DNA of 64,000 nt from Galeruca laticollis (taxonomy: Eukaryota; Arthropoda; Insecta; Coleoptera; Chrysomelidae): positions 59,130,222 through 59,194,221 of the forward strand of contig OY998179.1 in assembly GCA_963921935.1 (NCBI GenBank). The letters run 5' to 3'. The translations under genes and the position numbers were made by a program. Below, one piece after another: positions 33,229 through 45,591 of this stretch. Numbering within the stretch: the stretch's first letter is position 1; each line of letters starts with the position of its first letter. Below the pieces are notes generated by a model. The model saw only the letters and a list, made by a program, of their open reading frames with translations. It made no database searches and was not told the DNA's origin.

Positions 33229-33362
33229 AGTATATACACCACGGTGGTGAAGACATTTATAGGCCTCGTACCTTATTCCGCTCGGGGCAAAGCCCCTCGC
33301 GAAATAATCTTGATGGTCGGTCAATAATAACAGACTTTATCACCTTGGTGTGTAATATACTA
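33229..33362. repeat. Small fold-back element with nested stems
   Basis: Outer arms: TATATACACCACGGTGGTGA and the inverse of GACTTTATCACCTTGGTGTG. Inner arms: TTATTCCGCTCGGGGC and its near inverse GCCCCTCGCGAAATAA around a three-base loop. About 134 bp, locally GC-rich. MITE-like. Confidence 0.55.
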
Positions 33363-34179
33363 TTATTTTATTCAAAACAATGAGGCTTCATAGTTTTTGG
33401 GTGTGAATGCATCTAGAAAATTGGTATGAAAGAATGTTAACTTAGTAATTGACACTACTATGAGTATCCTAATTACCTAGTCAATGACTGCAGATTTCAG
33501 TTTACTCCGATTTTATTTAATCTTATTCCATTTGAAAAATACATACCAATTTATTTCTGATTTCTCAAGGCTCACATCAGCGTTCCATTCAAGGCCATGT
33601 CCTATTTTTATATGGCACGTCATATTTTACACCAATATTAATGCAGGCAATATGGGCAATCCACTGTTTCTTTTTTGTTTGTAATGAATTAGGGATGATA
33701 ACGCTGTTAAACACCTCATTGAGAACTGAAGAATACCCATTTTCGGAGAAGTTTCTACTGACCACATCTACTATGAAGAGATGCTATTTTGCAACTAGAT
33801 AACTTAACGAAGAATACATAATTAATCAAATTAAGAAGGAACTACAATTGGTGTTGATTTACTCATTTTAGTTTTCCGCTAAACCTATCTATGATGCGAG
33901 AAAAAAATTGGTTTACCCTAAAAAGGTTGGAATTTTAGTTTTTTTTGAGTTATTTTTACGTTTTTCAGTGACTATTTCCCTCGTCTTAATTTTCACCAAT
34001 CACAAGCGCGCAATTTTGAATTACAAATGGTTTCTCGATGGAAAAACTGTATGACAGCTGTTGTCATCAAAAATTACAATACCTTTGATAACAAGTAATT
34101 ATTATTATATTAAGTTTGCAGTATTTTATGATAAAATAAATTACCTGATGTTTTTCAGTTTTCAAATTGATACCTACAT
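33363..34179. other. No gene recognised
   Basis: AT-rich spacer. Confidence 0.4.
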
Positions 34180-34568
34180 TAGTGTTTTAAATGAAACTCA
34201 CGGTTTCTAGTTAATTCCACAATATAATAAAAGTTATTGAAAATCCTAAAAAAATGACAATAATTTCGATAAATCAGTATCATCGTCAGAATGACAGAAG
34301 TTACATTTCATTTGATGCCTACCTGATGTTTAGTAGTTATTTTTGGCTAGACCAAGAAGTGACCTAGCTTGTGATTGACTTAATATGTTTATAGAAAAAA
34401 GAAGAAGATGTGATATTACAAATATTGAAGCTTAGATATTATTAGCCCTATGGTGATATCCCGGATATCATTTTTCCAATTAAGATCAGTATAACTGTGC
34501 AATGATATAGGAAACCAGGAAAACTATATCTGCTGATCTTTACAATTATCACTTAAGAAGACAGTTTA
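34180..34568 (-). mobile_element. PLE family 1 terminal repeat, solo
   Basis: Matches 3230-3600 over about 390 bp (TTCTAGTTAATTCCACAAT, CATCGTCAGAATGACAGAAG, GGCTAGACCAAGAAGTGAC, ATTATCACTTAAGAAGACAG), with no coding region beyond the last few codons. It abuts a fragment of the 165-bp repeat element. Confidence 0.75.
34253..34294 (-). ncRNA. Hammerhead-like motif, PLE family 1 solo copy
   Basis: Minus strand: CTGACGA, GATA/TATC hairpin with a different loop, GAAA, then TTATTGTC. Helix III closing pair is U-G here, against C-G at 3292 and U-A at 63114, so the position varies while mostly keeping pairing. Confidence 0.4.
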
Positions 34569-34571
34569 TTA

Positions 34572-34775
34572 GTGCATCCTGTGTGTATGTCGTTGTCGTC
34601 GGCCACTTTTTATAACATGTCTTTTTAGCGGAGTGCACGAAGTAATAAATTTCATGATTGGGTACTGTTCAGGGCATCTCACAGATGAACCGTATTGATT
34701 TTAAGTTCACCAGAGCTAGTCAAACGGGTGCTATGGTACCCAAAGTACAACATTTTACACATTGTAATCAATAAT
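34572..34775 (-). repeat. Fragment of the 165-bp repeat element with its other border
   Basis: TGTGTGTATGTCGTTGTCGT, GGCCACTT, TAACATGTCTT and TTAGC match, reversed, the tail that follows the tandem array at 14681-14719. A partial unit follows (GGGCATCTCACAGATGA, CAAACGGGTGCTATGGTACC). It shows that the array's right border is shared. Confidence 0.7.
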
Positions 34776-35530
34776 ATACAGAGTGTCACGGAACTTAATA
34801 ACAAAAATTCGGCGGCGAGTAGACAAGGTCAAAATTATGCTAAAAGTTTGAATACATTTTTTTCATATGTGTCTTCGCTTTGGAATTATAGGTCTTTCAA
34901 AATTTATGTTTCGACATAATTTCTAAACTATAGATTATAATACTATAATATTTCAGTGATTGATTACGTGCATCAATATGCTGTATTTGACCTCATGAGT
35001 CTGGTCAGCCTGTATAATTATAATTTCAAAATAACCTCACACATTTTGTAGATTGTGTCTATTCTCATTGTTCCGAGCTTGAACTCCCTCTAAGAGCTCA
35101 TATCAAAATTATTATGATTAAGTGTTGTCTAAAATTATTTTTGTGAATGTGTGTTGGGATATGGGTGACACAGTGGATGAAGCACTCACCTGAGTTGGAA
35201 ATCCAATATGACAATAAATAAATGATAACGAAATTGAATAGAAAACAGCAATTGCCATGCAGGTAAAAAACTGCGCAAACTTCATGTTAACTTCTACATA
35301 ACAGTTTTGTATTTCAAGTCTTGCAATAAGTTAGTGAAACAGGATGCTAACTAACGAGTAAAATTTTATTATTTGTAACCAATATAATCGCTCATACGGA
35401 ATCGGTAGAAACATTGGGCCAAGTATTAATTACGTTAAAGTTAAGTTTTCAGAGCAAGATGAATGATAATATGTTACAAACACCACAATAATGCGAGTAG
35501 TAATGAAGTTTCAATGCACGGACAGCGTTC
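34776..35530. other. Unassigned; possible mariner 5' region
   Basis: TACAGAGTGTCACGGAACTT at about 34779 resembles the tip of a mariner-type element, and the transposase remnant follows downstream on the same strand. No matching right tip was found. Decayed N-terminal coding may lie at 35400-35530. Confidence 0.3.
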
Positions 35531-35534
35531 CAGT

Positions 35535-36430
35535 CTAAATGAAAGGAAGATCTGGGCGAAAGAGAACAGTGCGGAATAATGAAAACCATGGTAGACTCCT
35601 ATATCAAATCATGCAATTTCCAAAGAGGAGTCTGAGTAAGATTGCTGTTCAAATGAACCGAAATAGGGAAACTACAGGCTTAATTTCTAAAGATATTGGT
35701 GCATTTTCGTGTGAGATTCAGACATTTCATAAGTTAAATGCAGCGAATAAGCGGTTACGTGTGGAATATTGCGGACCGTATTCTAGCCACGCAGTACAAG
35801 GACGAAGATTTTCTACCAAACATATGGTTTTATGACGAATCCCATGTGTCATTATCGGGACACGTCAAAAGATTTCGTCGTTTCCAAAGACCACAAGAAT
35901 TTCTACAGGCACCTCTTCACGATTAACGAGTAAGTGTTTGGTGCGCTGTTTCTGGGAAAGGAATTTTGGGCCCTTAATACTCTGAGGATCAAGAAGGTCA
36001 CAATATGACAGTGAATCAAGAAATATATAGGCAACAGATTTAATTATTTGTTAGATATCTAAAACGCTTCTGCAAAGCTAGAAACTTGCCTTATCGAAGA
36101 CAGTAGTTTTAGCAAGATGGAGCAGCAAGTCATATCGCTAAACCAACTAAGACAACATTTCGGTAATAATATCCAGAAATACTGACTTCGTTTATCCACC
36201 ACATATCCCCGACTTGACTCATCCTGATGCTTACATCTGGGGAATGATGAAAATGATATTTTCAGTGGAAATGTTCCAAAAACATTTCCCGAATTAAAAT
36301 AATTATTCCATAATTTACGCCAGCCTCTGTAAAGATATAGTATCCAACCTTCAGCAACGCTTGGAATTATGCTTGCAACAAGATGGTGGTTATGTGGAGC
36401 ATACCACATATCAATTATTACCTATGTCTA
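35535..36430 (+). pseudogene. Tc1/mariner-superfamily transposase, dead
   Basis: In order: GRSGRKRTVRNNEN (linker after the HTH), NAANKRLRVEYC, then in another frame DEDFLPNIWFYDESHVSLSG (first catalytic Asp in the FxDE block), the SVWCAVSGKGILGP region, QDGAASHIAKPT (second catalytic Asp in QDGA-xxH), and near the end LQQRLELCLQQDGGYVEHTT, the typical C-terminus. A SPxL-x-LMLTSGE scrap marks the third catalytic block. At least five stops or shifts. The encoded activity, cut-and-paste transposition, is lost. Sub-family not assigned. Confidence 0.75.
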
Positions 36431-36789
36431 TATATAGTTTGATGTTTTATTTATAAATTAATTTTTCAGTTTCATTATCCTTTATTTATTGTCATACTGT
36501 AGTTTCCAATTATACTTTTTAGTAAGACAAGACAATTTTAATAGTGGAAAAAAGTATTCTTGGAAAAAGAATCTGAGATATTATTTCGAACTCTAATTAA
36601 CCGTTGGCTGTTTTTGTTCACGCGTATATGTATAGAGGGTGTCATGTAAATAAGTATCGTAGATTAGAGGTTTGGTAGACCGTTCAGAAATATTCAAGGA
36701 TGGATTTTTCTGGGTTTGATTTGGTGATTTTTATTTAGAGTTTTTGAGTATTTTCATGTGTCAGGTACTGATCTTTTTCCCCTGCAGGG
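36431..36789. other. No gene recognised; possible transposon tip
   Basis: AGGGTGTCATGTAAATAAGT at about 36638 looks like a mariner-type tip, in the same direction as the 34779 sequence, so it is not its inverted partner. Confidence 0.3.
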
Positions 36790-36791
36790 CA

Positions 36792-36802
36792 TAGGAGAGA
36801 GG

Positions 36803-36835
<33 letters not shown>

Positions 36836-36850
36836 GGAGAGAGGAGGGGA
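36792..36850. repeat. (GA)n microsatellite
   Basis: GA-rich imperfect dinucleotide tract, about 55 bp. Confidence 0.85.
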
Positions 36851-39010
36851 CAGAGAGAAATAAGTTCGAGATTTATTTGTGTTTGGCTTTCTAATTGTTT
36901 TATTAGGGGTTGACGATTTTGTGATTTGTGTGCCGAATACCGAATGTAGAGCCTGACTTGCGTTGGAGTGGTGACTGAAAAATGTAGTCAAGTGAAAAGA
37001 AGTGTATAGGATCTTTGAGAAGAAAAGTGTCTAGGAGGAAAATTTTTTTTGAGACTTTTTAATTTAATTATGGATGAGTGAATGGTTTTTTTGATAGAAA
37101 TCAACCGGAGAGAGAGGCGGGTTTGATTAGCAACGAAATTGGTCGATTTGAGAGAAACGTGGTTTTAGAGGTGTCTAGGATAGGGAATTGAGAAGTGTCT
37201 AGTAAAGATATAAATATGTAGAAGACGAACCACGTTGCGTTGCGGATAGTTAGTAGTAGATGAAGTGAGTGTTTGAAATTGAGAATTTTTGGGAAATTGG
37301 GTATTTCTGTTGTCTTGAGATTTAGTGAGTGGTTTTCTGAATTTTATTAGAATTTGTTTGAAAAGTGACTAGGAGACATAGAAAGGTGTATAGATGTCGG
37401 GTGATGGCGACCGGCTTTTTTCGAGTTCGAGGAGTTGGTGTTTATTGTGCTCGGTGAGGTGGTTAAATCGTCATCATCAAGCAATTCCATGCGGGTACAG
37501 CTGCGGCTGCATTATTCCCTACGACGAATCATCGGTCCATTCAACTAGTGAATAAATTCACTATGCTACAGGAATACCGCAGAAATACCTATAGGCTGAC
37601 GGGTGGGATGGGGCTCGCGGATTCCTGATGGGAGTGAAAGCAAAGTGAGCACGCCTGTCTATGTATGTAATAGAGAAGTTGTGTCGATATGTGGACGGCA
37701 TTAGGTGATGAACAGTGTCGGCTATGATATTCCTTAAGTTGGGAATGGCGTTCATCAGGGTGACTGTTCAGACTTCTATTAAGATTTTAGAATCGGTTGA
37801 GAGTTCGAAGGGAACTGGTGGCTTTTCAAGTGAGACTGAAGCGGTCTCTTGAGGTGTTTTTGGTGTGGTTAGCCTGTGGGGGCAACGATGGTAGAAGACG
37901 GGGTGAGGACCACCGCAATTTGTACAGGTAGGGGCTCCGGACTTGGGGCAATTTTCGGGGCGATGACCTGTTTGGGCACAAGAAGAACATATCGGTTTAG
38001 ACCGACAAGAATCAGAGGAATGTCCGGATTGTGTGCATCGACTGCAGTATTTAGGGTCTGGGGGCAGTGGATTGGCGTTGGTTAGCTCGCACTGATGTGG
38101 GAGACCATGAAATGAGAGTCGGAGATGAGGGCCTGGTGGGTTTCGGAAGTTGTGACGATGCGAAACATCGATGTGGATTAGTTTGTGGACTTGGCGATGA
38201 TTCGCCAATTTTTGAGGAAAGGAATTTGTTGGTCGTGAAGAATTCTTCTCGGAGGATCGTTGCGTCTACATTTCTGCAGACGAATGAGAAAGTGGGTATC
38301 AGAGTATTGGATGGTCGGGGTGGACATTCGGTGGAGTTTGAGGTGTTGATGGTGATGTTAGGATCACCAGTAGAATTGTGGATTCTTCACAGAATTATTG
38401 AGACTGACATCGTGGAGGAAGTTTTAAGAAGGGCTGTTATATTGAAATTTGCTTTCAAATAAAGGATGTGTCCGTCGAGAAGCTCGAGGGTGTTTAAAAG
38501 AGTACAGAGAGATTTGGGGTGGATAAAATCGAAGATAGATTGAATTGCAGGGGGAAAGGGTATTGGTGATGTGTTGAGGGGGTTTTGCAGCCCTGTTGCT
38601 GAGGTGGTGTCTGGAGGACATTTTCGCGTTTGAGTTAGTGTTAGAAGTTGGGGTGAAAGCTAAAACCGACAGCGGACTCACTGCCGGAGGGAGTTGTCTC
38701 ACTAGTTAAAGGTCTCCTGACTTATTAGCCTTCAGGAGTTTTATATTACCTAAACGTCCTTCCTTCTTGTGGTTGGTGTGGCTTAATTGTTTAAAAATTT
38801 AAAAAAACACGATTAATTTATTTCCATAGATAAGAATTTGTTTCTAAAGAAACAATTGGATACACTTCCTAGTGTATTGTGGGAACTGTCGAACTGAGAA
38901 GTTGGACAGAACATGGGATTGCTTGGGCTTCTGGTGGAGGCGTCCACGGTGCCGGTAAAGTCGAGGTGAATTGGTTTGAATAAGTGACCAGCTCTTGCTT
39001 GTATCACCTT
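36851..39010 (-). pseudogene. LINE ORF1 (Jockey/I/R1-like), zinc-knuckle protein, broken
   Basis: The minus-strand region is richer in GC and Pro/Ser/His codons than its surroundings. Frame 38424-38702 gives a Pro/Ser-rich leader. Frame 37768-38208 gives LRLSFHGLPHQCELTN, then zinc knuckles: C-SR-C-x4-H-x4-C, C-SS-C-x4-H-x4-C and a third, CTNCGGPHPVFYHRC, of slightly different spacing. Three consecutive knuckles are typical of ORF1 (Gag-like) proteins of Jockey/I/R1-group LINEs, which coat the RNA. Further C-terminal scraps (37561-37755) follow. Frameshifts separate the parts; endonuclease and RT are absent. Confidence 0.7.
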
Positions 39011-41540
39011 CCTCAGGCGATGGACTGGAGCTACTGAGGGGGAGAATATATCGCGAGGAACAAGTAATTTATGAAATTTAATTTTGGGATTGTGAGAAGA
39101 TACGCAGGTATTTTGCAGGTACAGCTACGGATGAATTATACTTTGTCTGATGAATTTGTTTACCAGACACAACGCGAACAATCTGTAACGCTGACGGGTT
39201 TTGTATGCAATCTTTGACCAGATTTCCTTTATTAATATACTCCATTTTCAGGATTTTCCATTTTTAATTGCAATCGGACACTTTGCAATGATACATTTTT
39301 TACATTGTAAATTTTTGAAAACACGACACTTTCTCTCAAATCAATTAATGTAGTTTGAAATCGTCAAATATGGCCAACTTTTGAGCACATTATATCAAAA
39401 CTAAAAGTATATTCGACAAAAGTCAATACGTCGAGGGAAGTCAGCGATAGAATAGAAACTGTTGGCAGAGAGATTTTTGCTGAGAAAGATTACCAACCAA
39501 GTGAAGAAACGTATGCATACATGTATTCAAGCTGGAGGACGTCATGCTGCAAAATTATGAAATACAAACAATTGTTAATGTAGTTAACTACTACTGTCAC
39601 TATATGAGCTATACCAGGCCTTGGGACTCTGCTCAGGTGGTGAATTCGGCCTCAGTTACACTATTTTTTATTACCTCAACTGGGACAAGGTGAATCAATA
39701 ACAAAAATTTCGGGCAAATGGATTCATTCAACACAAAAATTAATTCACATTAACCATATATTCACAATACAATACGAATAAAAATGGGTGTTACAATAAA
39801 AATGTCCAACTTAAGATTTTATATCTACCGAAAATAAGTTAAGGACTTATCTTGGAGAGACTCGGGATGTACAGCTCTCAGCGGTATCGACCGGTTCTTG
39901 AGCCGTTGGTGGTCTGGACTCTGGCGACTTCACTTCTGAGTTTAAACGGTCTAGCAGAGGTCTCTTTACGGGTTTCACGTATGGATACGGGTACGGTACC
40001 TGCAGAGCAGCAGGAAAGCGTAACACCACACACAAAATATTATTTGAAAACTGAATATTAATTTGCTTCTTAGCGAAGGATGATAAAGAGACCGATTCGA
40101 CTCGAATCGTCGTTTAAATAGAATTTTTACGAACGTAAAAACGGTCATTCGACGCGTTCTTAACATTTGAAATAAAATGATTTTGAAATATAGGTGGGAG
40201 TAGCTGAAGAATAAGTAACGCTCCTAAATAACTAATGAACATTGAAACATCTCGCAACGACATGTTACACTACGTACAAAATAGTTTCAATAATGAGTAT
40301 ATTTATGAGTTAATCTGTTTTCGTTTACAATTTTTCTTATTCAGTTTTAATTGACAGTGTGAAATCGAATGGACAAATCTCTCTTTCAAATTTTAGAGCT
40401 ATTAATAACAAACCCATAAAATTGCATGTGTTCCAATTAATTGGAAAATATCTCCAACTACTAATATTGTTTTATTGTTATAAGGATTTATTAAAAAGTG
40501 TCTAATTGAAATTAAAAATGAAAAATCTTTGAAATGGGGCGCTGTAAGAAATTCAACGAAGAATATATATCTTTCGTGAAGAATTAAAGACAAAAGTAAT
40601 TATCTCGAACTACAGGGTTTTGCAAGAATATGATGATAACATTTTAGGAACTCCTGCTATCACACCACTGGTTTATTAGAATCTGACAAAATGAATATTG
40701 ATGCATTACAAAAAAACTATATATTTCAAATTTCTATCCCCGAGATGATATGCAATAAAAGTCTATCTCTTCTGTACCCTCTATTAACCTGTATCTCACA
40801 AACAAACAAGACTAGAGAAAAATTGTACCTAGGTATTTCAAATATGCCTCCAGTTTACATTTAGATTACAGAACCTGTATATGCACACCTAAATTTATGA
40901 TTTCACTAGTATCATTACTATTCTCTTTATTATGTTTATTTTAGAAAATTGTGATTGTTATTTTGGTGAGAAACCGAACTTAGTTTGTTTTGTTCGACAA
41001 AGTCAATGCTTGCTTGACGTTGGCACATTGACAAATCAAGAATCCAGGCTATAACAGTTATACTTTAACTAATGTCAACGTGAAGACATAAAAAAGCAAG
41101 TTGTCAAATGTATTTTCTAAAATTGCAAAGCTCAATATACAATTGTTTTCCTCTATTCAGTAAACTGTTAGTGACGTTCTTAGAAAGCTTGTTTGGAAAT
41201 ATTTAAATAAAATACATGTACCTAATACATTCATTAGTTAGCAATCAGGCATTTAAGGTTGCTGAAAAAAGAATTCATTAAAATAACTTTGTGTACATTA
41301 CTATACTTAAGAAAATTTTGAAGAGTCGGCCACATGCCGGCATTCACAAGCAATCGCAAAGAGAGTCTATTAATTTCTTAGGCGTTTTTATGCGGTCAAA
41401 GGTATCCGTGAAATGATTTATGAAATTGTTCAATCCTCCCAGAGTCACCGAGAGTTTTGTTGCGTATTATATTCAGCAGTGAAGTTATTTCAAATAGTTT
41501 AGATTATAACTATTTGCTGAACGACAGGTATACAATATAT
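39011..41540. other. Long stretch without recognised gene
   Basis: About 2.5 kb. A moderately GC-richer block at 39590-40280 is bounded by AT-rich DNA and could be a decayed LTR or DNA element, but I find no repeated partner, terminal repeat or coding motif. The rest is AT-rich with no credible frame. Confidence 0.4.
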
Positions 41541-41559
41541 AAGCGGTTATATAAGTTTT

Positions 41560-42426
41560 TATTCTCAGCTAATTTAGCGATTTCTCTCCATGTTTTTCCT
41601 TGTTGTTCTAGCTATTGTAGACATGTGGGTGTATGTGGGTCCTCCCCTACATCTGTGTCCTATGGGCGCCCGTTTGAATAGTGCGTCTCTGGTAATATCT
41701 TCTGTGGGTTTTCTTGAAGTGTGACCGACCCATTTCCATTTTCGTTCTTCTATGACCTTCATAATTGGTTTCTGTCCTGTTCGATTCCATAGTTCTTGAT
41801 TTGTTATTCTATTTGGCTTGTATATTTTTAGTATTTTTCATTTGGGCATCTGTTTATAAATGTTTGTATTTCTTTTCCGTGTTGTTTGGTCATCGCCCAC
41901 GTCTTCCATCCATATGATAGAACCGATTGTATGTTGCTGACGAATATCTTATTCTTTGTGCCAAGTTAGCATTCCATAAGCTTGCATTGTTTTTGCAAGT
42001 CTATTCTTAATGTTTTTTTACGTTACTCCTTCAGTAATGATCCTTCCCATGTATCAGAATTCGTTCACTCCCTGAATTTCGGTTTACTCTATGTATATTT
42101 TATCATTTGAATCTGCCCCTACTCTCATTTCTTTATTTATTTGGATACCAATTTTTTGTGCTTCTTGTTGGAGATTATCTAACATAGTTTTGATGTCGGT
42201 TATGCTTTCAGATAACAAGCATATATCATCGGCATATTCAAGATATGACATTCTTTTGTTTTGTACATGATTCCATGTTAACTCGTTATTTCGTTGTTTA
42301 TGTACATACTCGAGGCAAATAATAAAGATTACAGGGGATAATATGCAGCCTTGCTACGCCCCTCTCTCAATTTTTATGTTGTTGCTTAAATAACCCTTAT
42401 CTATTACTTGACATGTTGCATCTATA
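41560..42426 (-). pseudogene. LINE RT C-terminal half, 3' part of a split element
   Basis: Minus-strand reading from 42420 down: NIKIERGA, a stop, QGCILSPVIFIICLEYV (block B), YLEYADDICLLSESITDIKT (block C with YADD), EAQKIGIQINKEM and a post-RT tail KVIEERKWKWVGHTSRKPTE. Several stops. Its 5' half continues at 45592-46774; the two are separated by the pogo element. Confidence 0.75.
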
Positions 42427-45400
42427 AGGGGAGGTGGGGTAGATTGATGCATAAAAATTTAAAGTCAAATAATATGTTGATAAATGTCACATTTATGATT
42501 AATGTACCAGTCAGCATTCAGCTAAATGTATAAATACTATGATGTCAAGGATAAAAACAGTTTAAGATGTGAAACAAAAGAATTAGTACTTGTTTTGTAA
42601 TAAATGGATTTTGAATCATTCTGCCCCACCAACGGGGTACTTACATACATTACATGGAGCACTTTAATACAAAGTGGAGATTGTACGAAATTGCTTAAAT
42701 TATAACACTTTCATGAAAATAATACTTTATTATCGTGAAAATATTGTAATCAGTCTCACAAAATACTTGTAACTTAACCAAATTACTAATTAATAATATA
42801 TTTATTCTTCGGAACAGGATTGCCAAGACTATTCTCTTATTAAACAAATAAAACTCAGTACCTAATCAAAACAAAAACAATCGTAAAATAACTCTAATAA
42901 GTAAACAAAATTGTTAACTTAAATAATATTATTAAGAACGTTTCTATTGCACATTGTATGCACATAAATTAACTGAAAAAGTATACATAGAAGAGGTTCG
43001 AGTTGTGCCTTTCGTAAAATTTGGTCTTGGCAAGCGTAAAACAACATCTCTAAAATCAACGCTTGCCTGGTATTCTACATTAGTAAGAAAAAAAATATAA
43101 GAATTTGGAATTTTTCATAGATATAAAACTAGGGATTCTGTCAAAGTGTATTTAGTAATGACTTTGGCTACATAATGAACTACAGATTTTTTCTTTTCAA
43201 AATTAATAAGAGGGAAATCCCTAATATTTATATTTTCAGGATTAGGAATGTGTAACTCTTCTCTATCTTCTTCGTCTGGCTCTTCATCATCACCATCATC
43301 ATCATCATCATCATCATCAATATGATCATTACTTAATTTCAATAAGTCATCCTCGCTGGTATCCCAATCTGACATTGGTTTCAAACGAAGACAGACTTTC
43401 CTCTTTTCAGGTTTTTTAGTTTCTGTAAGTCCCAATCAATTTCTTGCTGTTTTCAGCTCCTTTGCCTTTTGCCTCATCAATTTAACTTCTCGTTTTCTTA
43501 GTTTTTCTTCGTGTAATATTTCTAACCGATTTTTCTCTGGTGTGTCAGTATAAACCCTGGATTTTCCCTTTTCTCTTCCTTTCTTAGATTTTTTTCAATA
43601 AAAGCCTTCTTTGGATATGGTCGTACAGCTGCTGGAGTCATTGTGTTATTATTAGTCTGAAAGCTTCGTCCAGCCTCTAGAAGCGGCAAAAGATTCAGAG
43701 ATGGAGTAATATTCGCAGAAATATCAAAATTCGATTGGTTACTTAAAGAGTCTGTACTTCATCTCTGTTGCAGCTTTCATCAATAATTTCATCATTTTGA
43801 CTTCTTTCCGGCTCCACAAAATCTACTTCCTGTCTCTCTATTTCCAGATTATTTTCTTTGTATTCCTCTTGAGAACTCTCACTGACAATTTATATAGGTG
43901 CAAATCATCATCCCCGAATGCAAGTCCGTTAAAAGGCCAAATACCTGGTTTTGAAAATCCGCTTGTGATGTTTTTGGGTGTAAAGGACTCCAAAAAGGCA
44001 GATTTTGAAAGTTCAGCAATGTTATATATAGATAAAGTCTTACCAATATTTCGAATGTGCCAATCATTAAATGCTATTTTTAGTTTATTTTTAAATGGAC
44101 CAAAAACGCTGACATCCAGCGGTTGTAATTTGTGTGACGTGTGTGGTGGCAAAGAAAGATGTATAATACCAATGTCACGGCAATAGTTGACAGCTTCAAT
44201 AGAAATATGTGACTCGTGGTTGTCACAAATGATTAAAATTGGGTTACCTTTAGTAGATGATGTGTGTCGCTGAATGTGTTGAAGAACTTGTATATACAAT
44301 TCAGCTGTCATCCAGCCGCTCTTGTTTGCTAAACCAAGACTGCCTTCGGGAGTTCCATTTAAAAACGGGCCTTTGAAATGGACTCGAGGAAAAATGTAGA
44401 CAGGAGGAAGAGCAGAACATGTTGCTGTGACTATTCCACAAAACGTTACTAGTTCTCCTCGTTCCGTTGATACAATTTATACTATTTGCCTCTAATTTTT
44501 TTTCAGTCAAAACTTTAGGCGTTGGTAAGACTGTATTAATGCCTGTTTCATCCAAATTTTTTATTCGGTCCGGAGTAAAATTATAGCGTAACATTACACG
44601 CTCATAGTTGTCAAAAAATTCAGCCACTGCAGTCTTTTAAATGCAAAACTTCTTGCGGCGCTTGTATTTTTAGGCTTTCTTAGGCTGAGATCTGGATTCC
44701 TGTTTCTAAATCCTGCTGCCCAATCTTTCCCGGCGCGTTTATTCTTTTTCCATGATTCTAGATATTTGCGTTTGCATTTTGCTGCAAGTCAATAAATATT
44801 CTGAAAACATTTTCTGTTGCTGGACAGTAAATACTTGAGCAACAGTATACTTTGACACATACAAATTGAAAGGTGACGATTGGTTTTCCTCAGAAACTTC
44901 TAAATGTTTCAACACGATGTTGCAGAGTTCCAGGTTTAATACCATATTATTCGGCTGCTTTTCTGAGAGATGATAGGTACGTTCAAAATAACTTCAGATA
45001 TGGCGGTCTTGATCCTCTCTTCATCTAAACTACGTCCTTCAGTCTTGGGCTTGTATGTGCACACCATAATAACATAATATATATAATTGTTATTCAAAAT
45101 ATTTTATAATTTATAAAATGGTTTTAGAGTTTCTTCAAAATAGATCAGTTAGTTATTTATTATAATTTTGTAAAATCTGTTGAGCTGCTTAGGTACAGTG
45201 ATACACACGCACATTGATGTGTATCAAGGTGCCCCGTATTTTGCTGTATCTAAGTGCCCCAACAGATATTTTTTTAAGTGCAAATTGTACTAAAGAAACT
45301 AACTCATTTAATTGGGAAAAAATAGTAAATCCATAATATTCGATACCCTTACTCACCTTTGGTATATATGATCTTCACAAGATGGTATAAAAGACCGGAA

Positions 45401-45589
45401 AAATACTTTTACATTTCACATTTATTTTTAGTTGGCCCCACTCGAAACACGTTACGACTTCTAGAGCGCCAACGGCTGACTGACTGTTGGTGCTAACAAG
45501 TAGGATTCGTTCAAACATTTCTATGAGCGTTTTAGAGATGTCACCACTCGAATATATTCAATCGAATATTGTATCTATGTGCCCCCCTA
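42427..45589 (-). mobile_element. pogo-type DNA transposon, inserted at TA in a LINE
   Basis: The flanking LINE coding sequence resumes on either side, with TA at both junctions (TATA 42423-42426 and TA 45590-45591). Tips are imperfectly inverted: AGGGGAGGTGGGGTAGAT at the left against AGGGGGGCACATAGAT at the right when reversed. Near the right end a motif TGTATCWAKGTGCCCC occurs three times (about 45219, 45244 and 45571), and related GCCCC-bearing copies lie near the left tip, probably transposase-binding sites. Length ~3.16 kb with one transposase gene on the minus strand. Confidence 0.8.
43115..45067 (-). pseudogene. pogo/Tigger/jerky-type DDE transposase, degraded
   Basis: Begins at ATG 45067 with TYKPKTEGRSLDEERIKTAI, the pipsqueak-type HTH start, then SLRKAAE-like scraps. 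NLDETGINTV (44580-44530 region) carries the first catalytic Asp. Frame 43838-44311 has ILIICDNHESHIS (second Asp) and SHKLQPLDVSVFGPFK (third Asp), the D-D-D pattern of pogo. The C-terminal part is acidic, with a GAT-repeat-coded Asp run near 43285-43320. Frameshifts at about 44300-44400 and in the N-terminal third break the gene. Related host-domesticated proteins exist (CENP-B, jerky), but this copy is a decayed element. Confidence 0.8.
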
Positions 45590-45591
45590 TA

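Noticed and set aside
39590..40280. Possible LTR
   Set aside because: GC-richer than its surroundings, but no partner repeat, no TG...CA pair with target duplication and no PBS or polypurine tract could be identified.
43285..43320. GAT/ATC trinucleotide run as a separate microsatellite feature
   Set aside because: It codes an Asp run in the acidic C-terminal part of the pogo transposase; acidic tails are common in that family.
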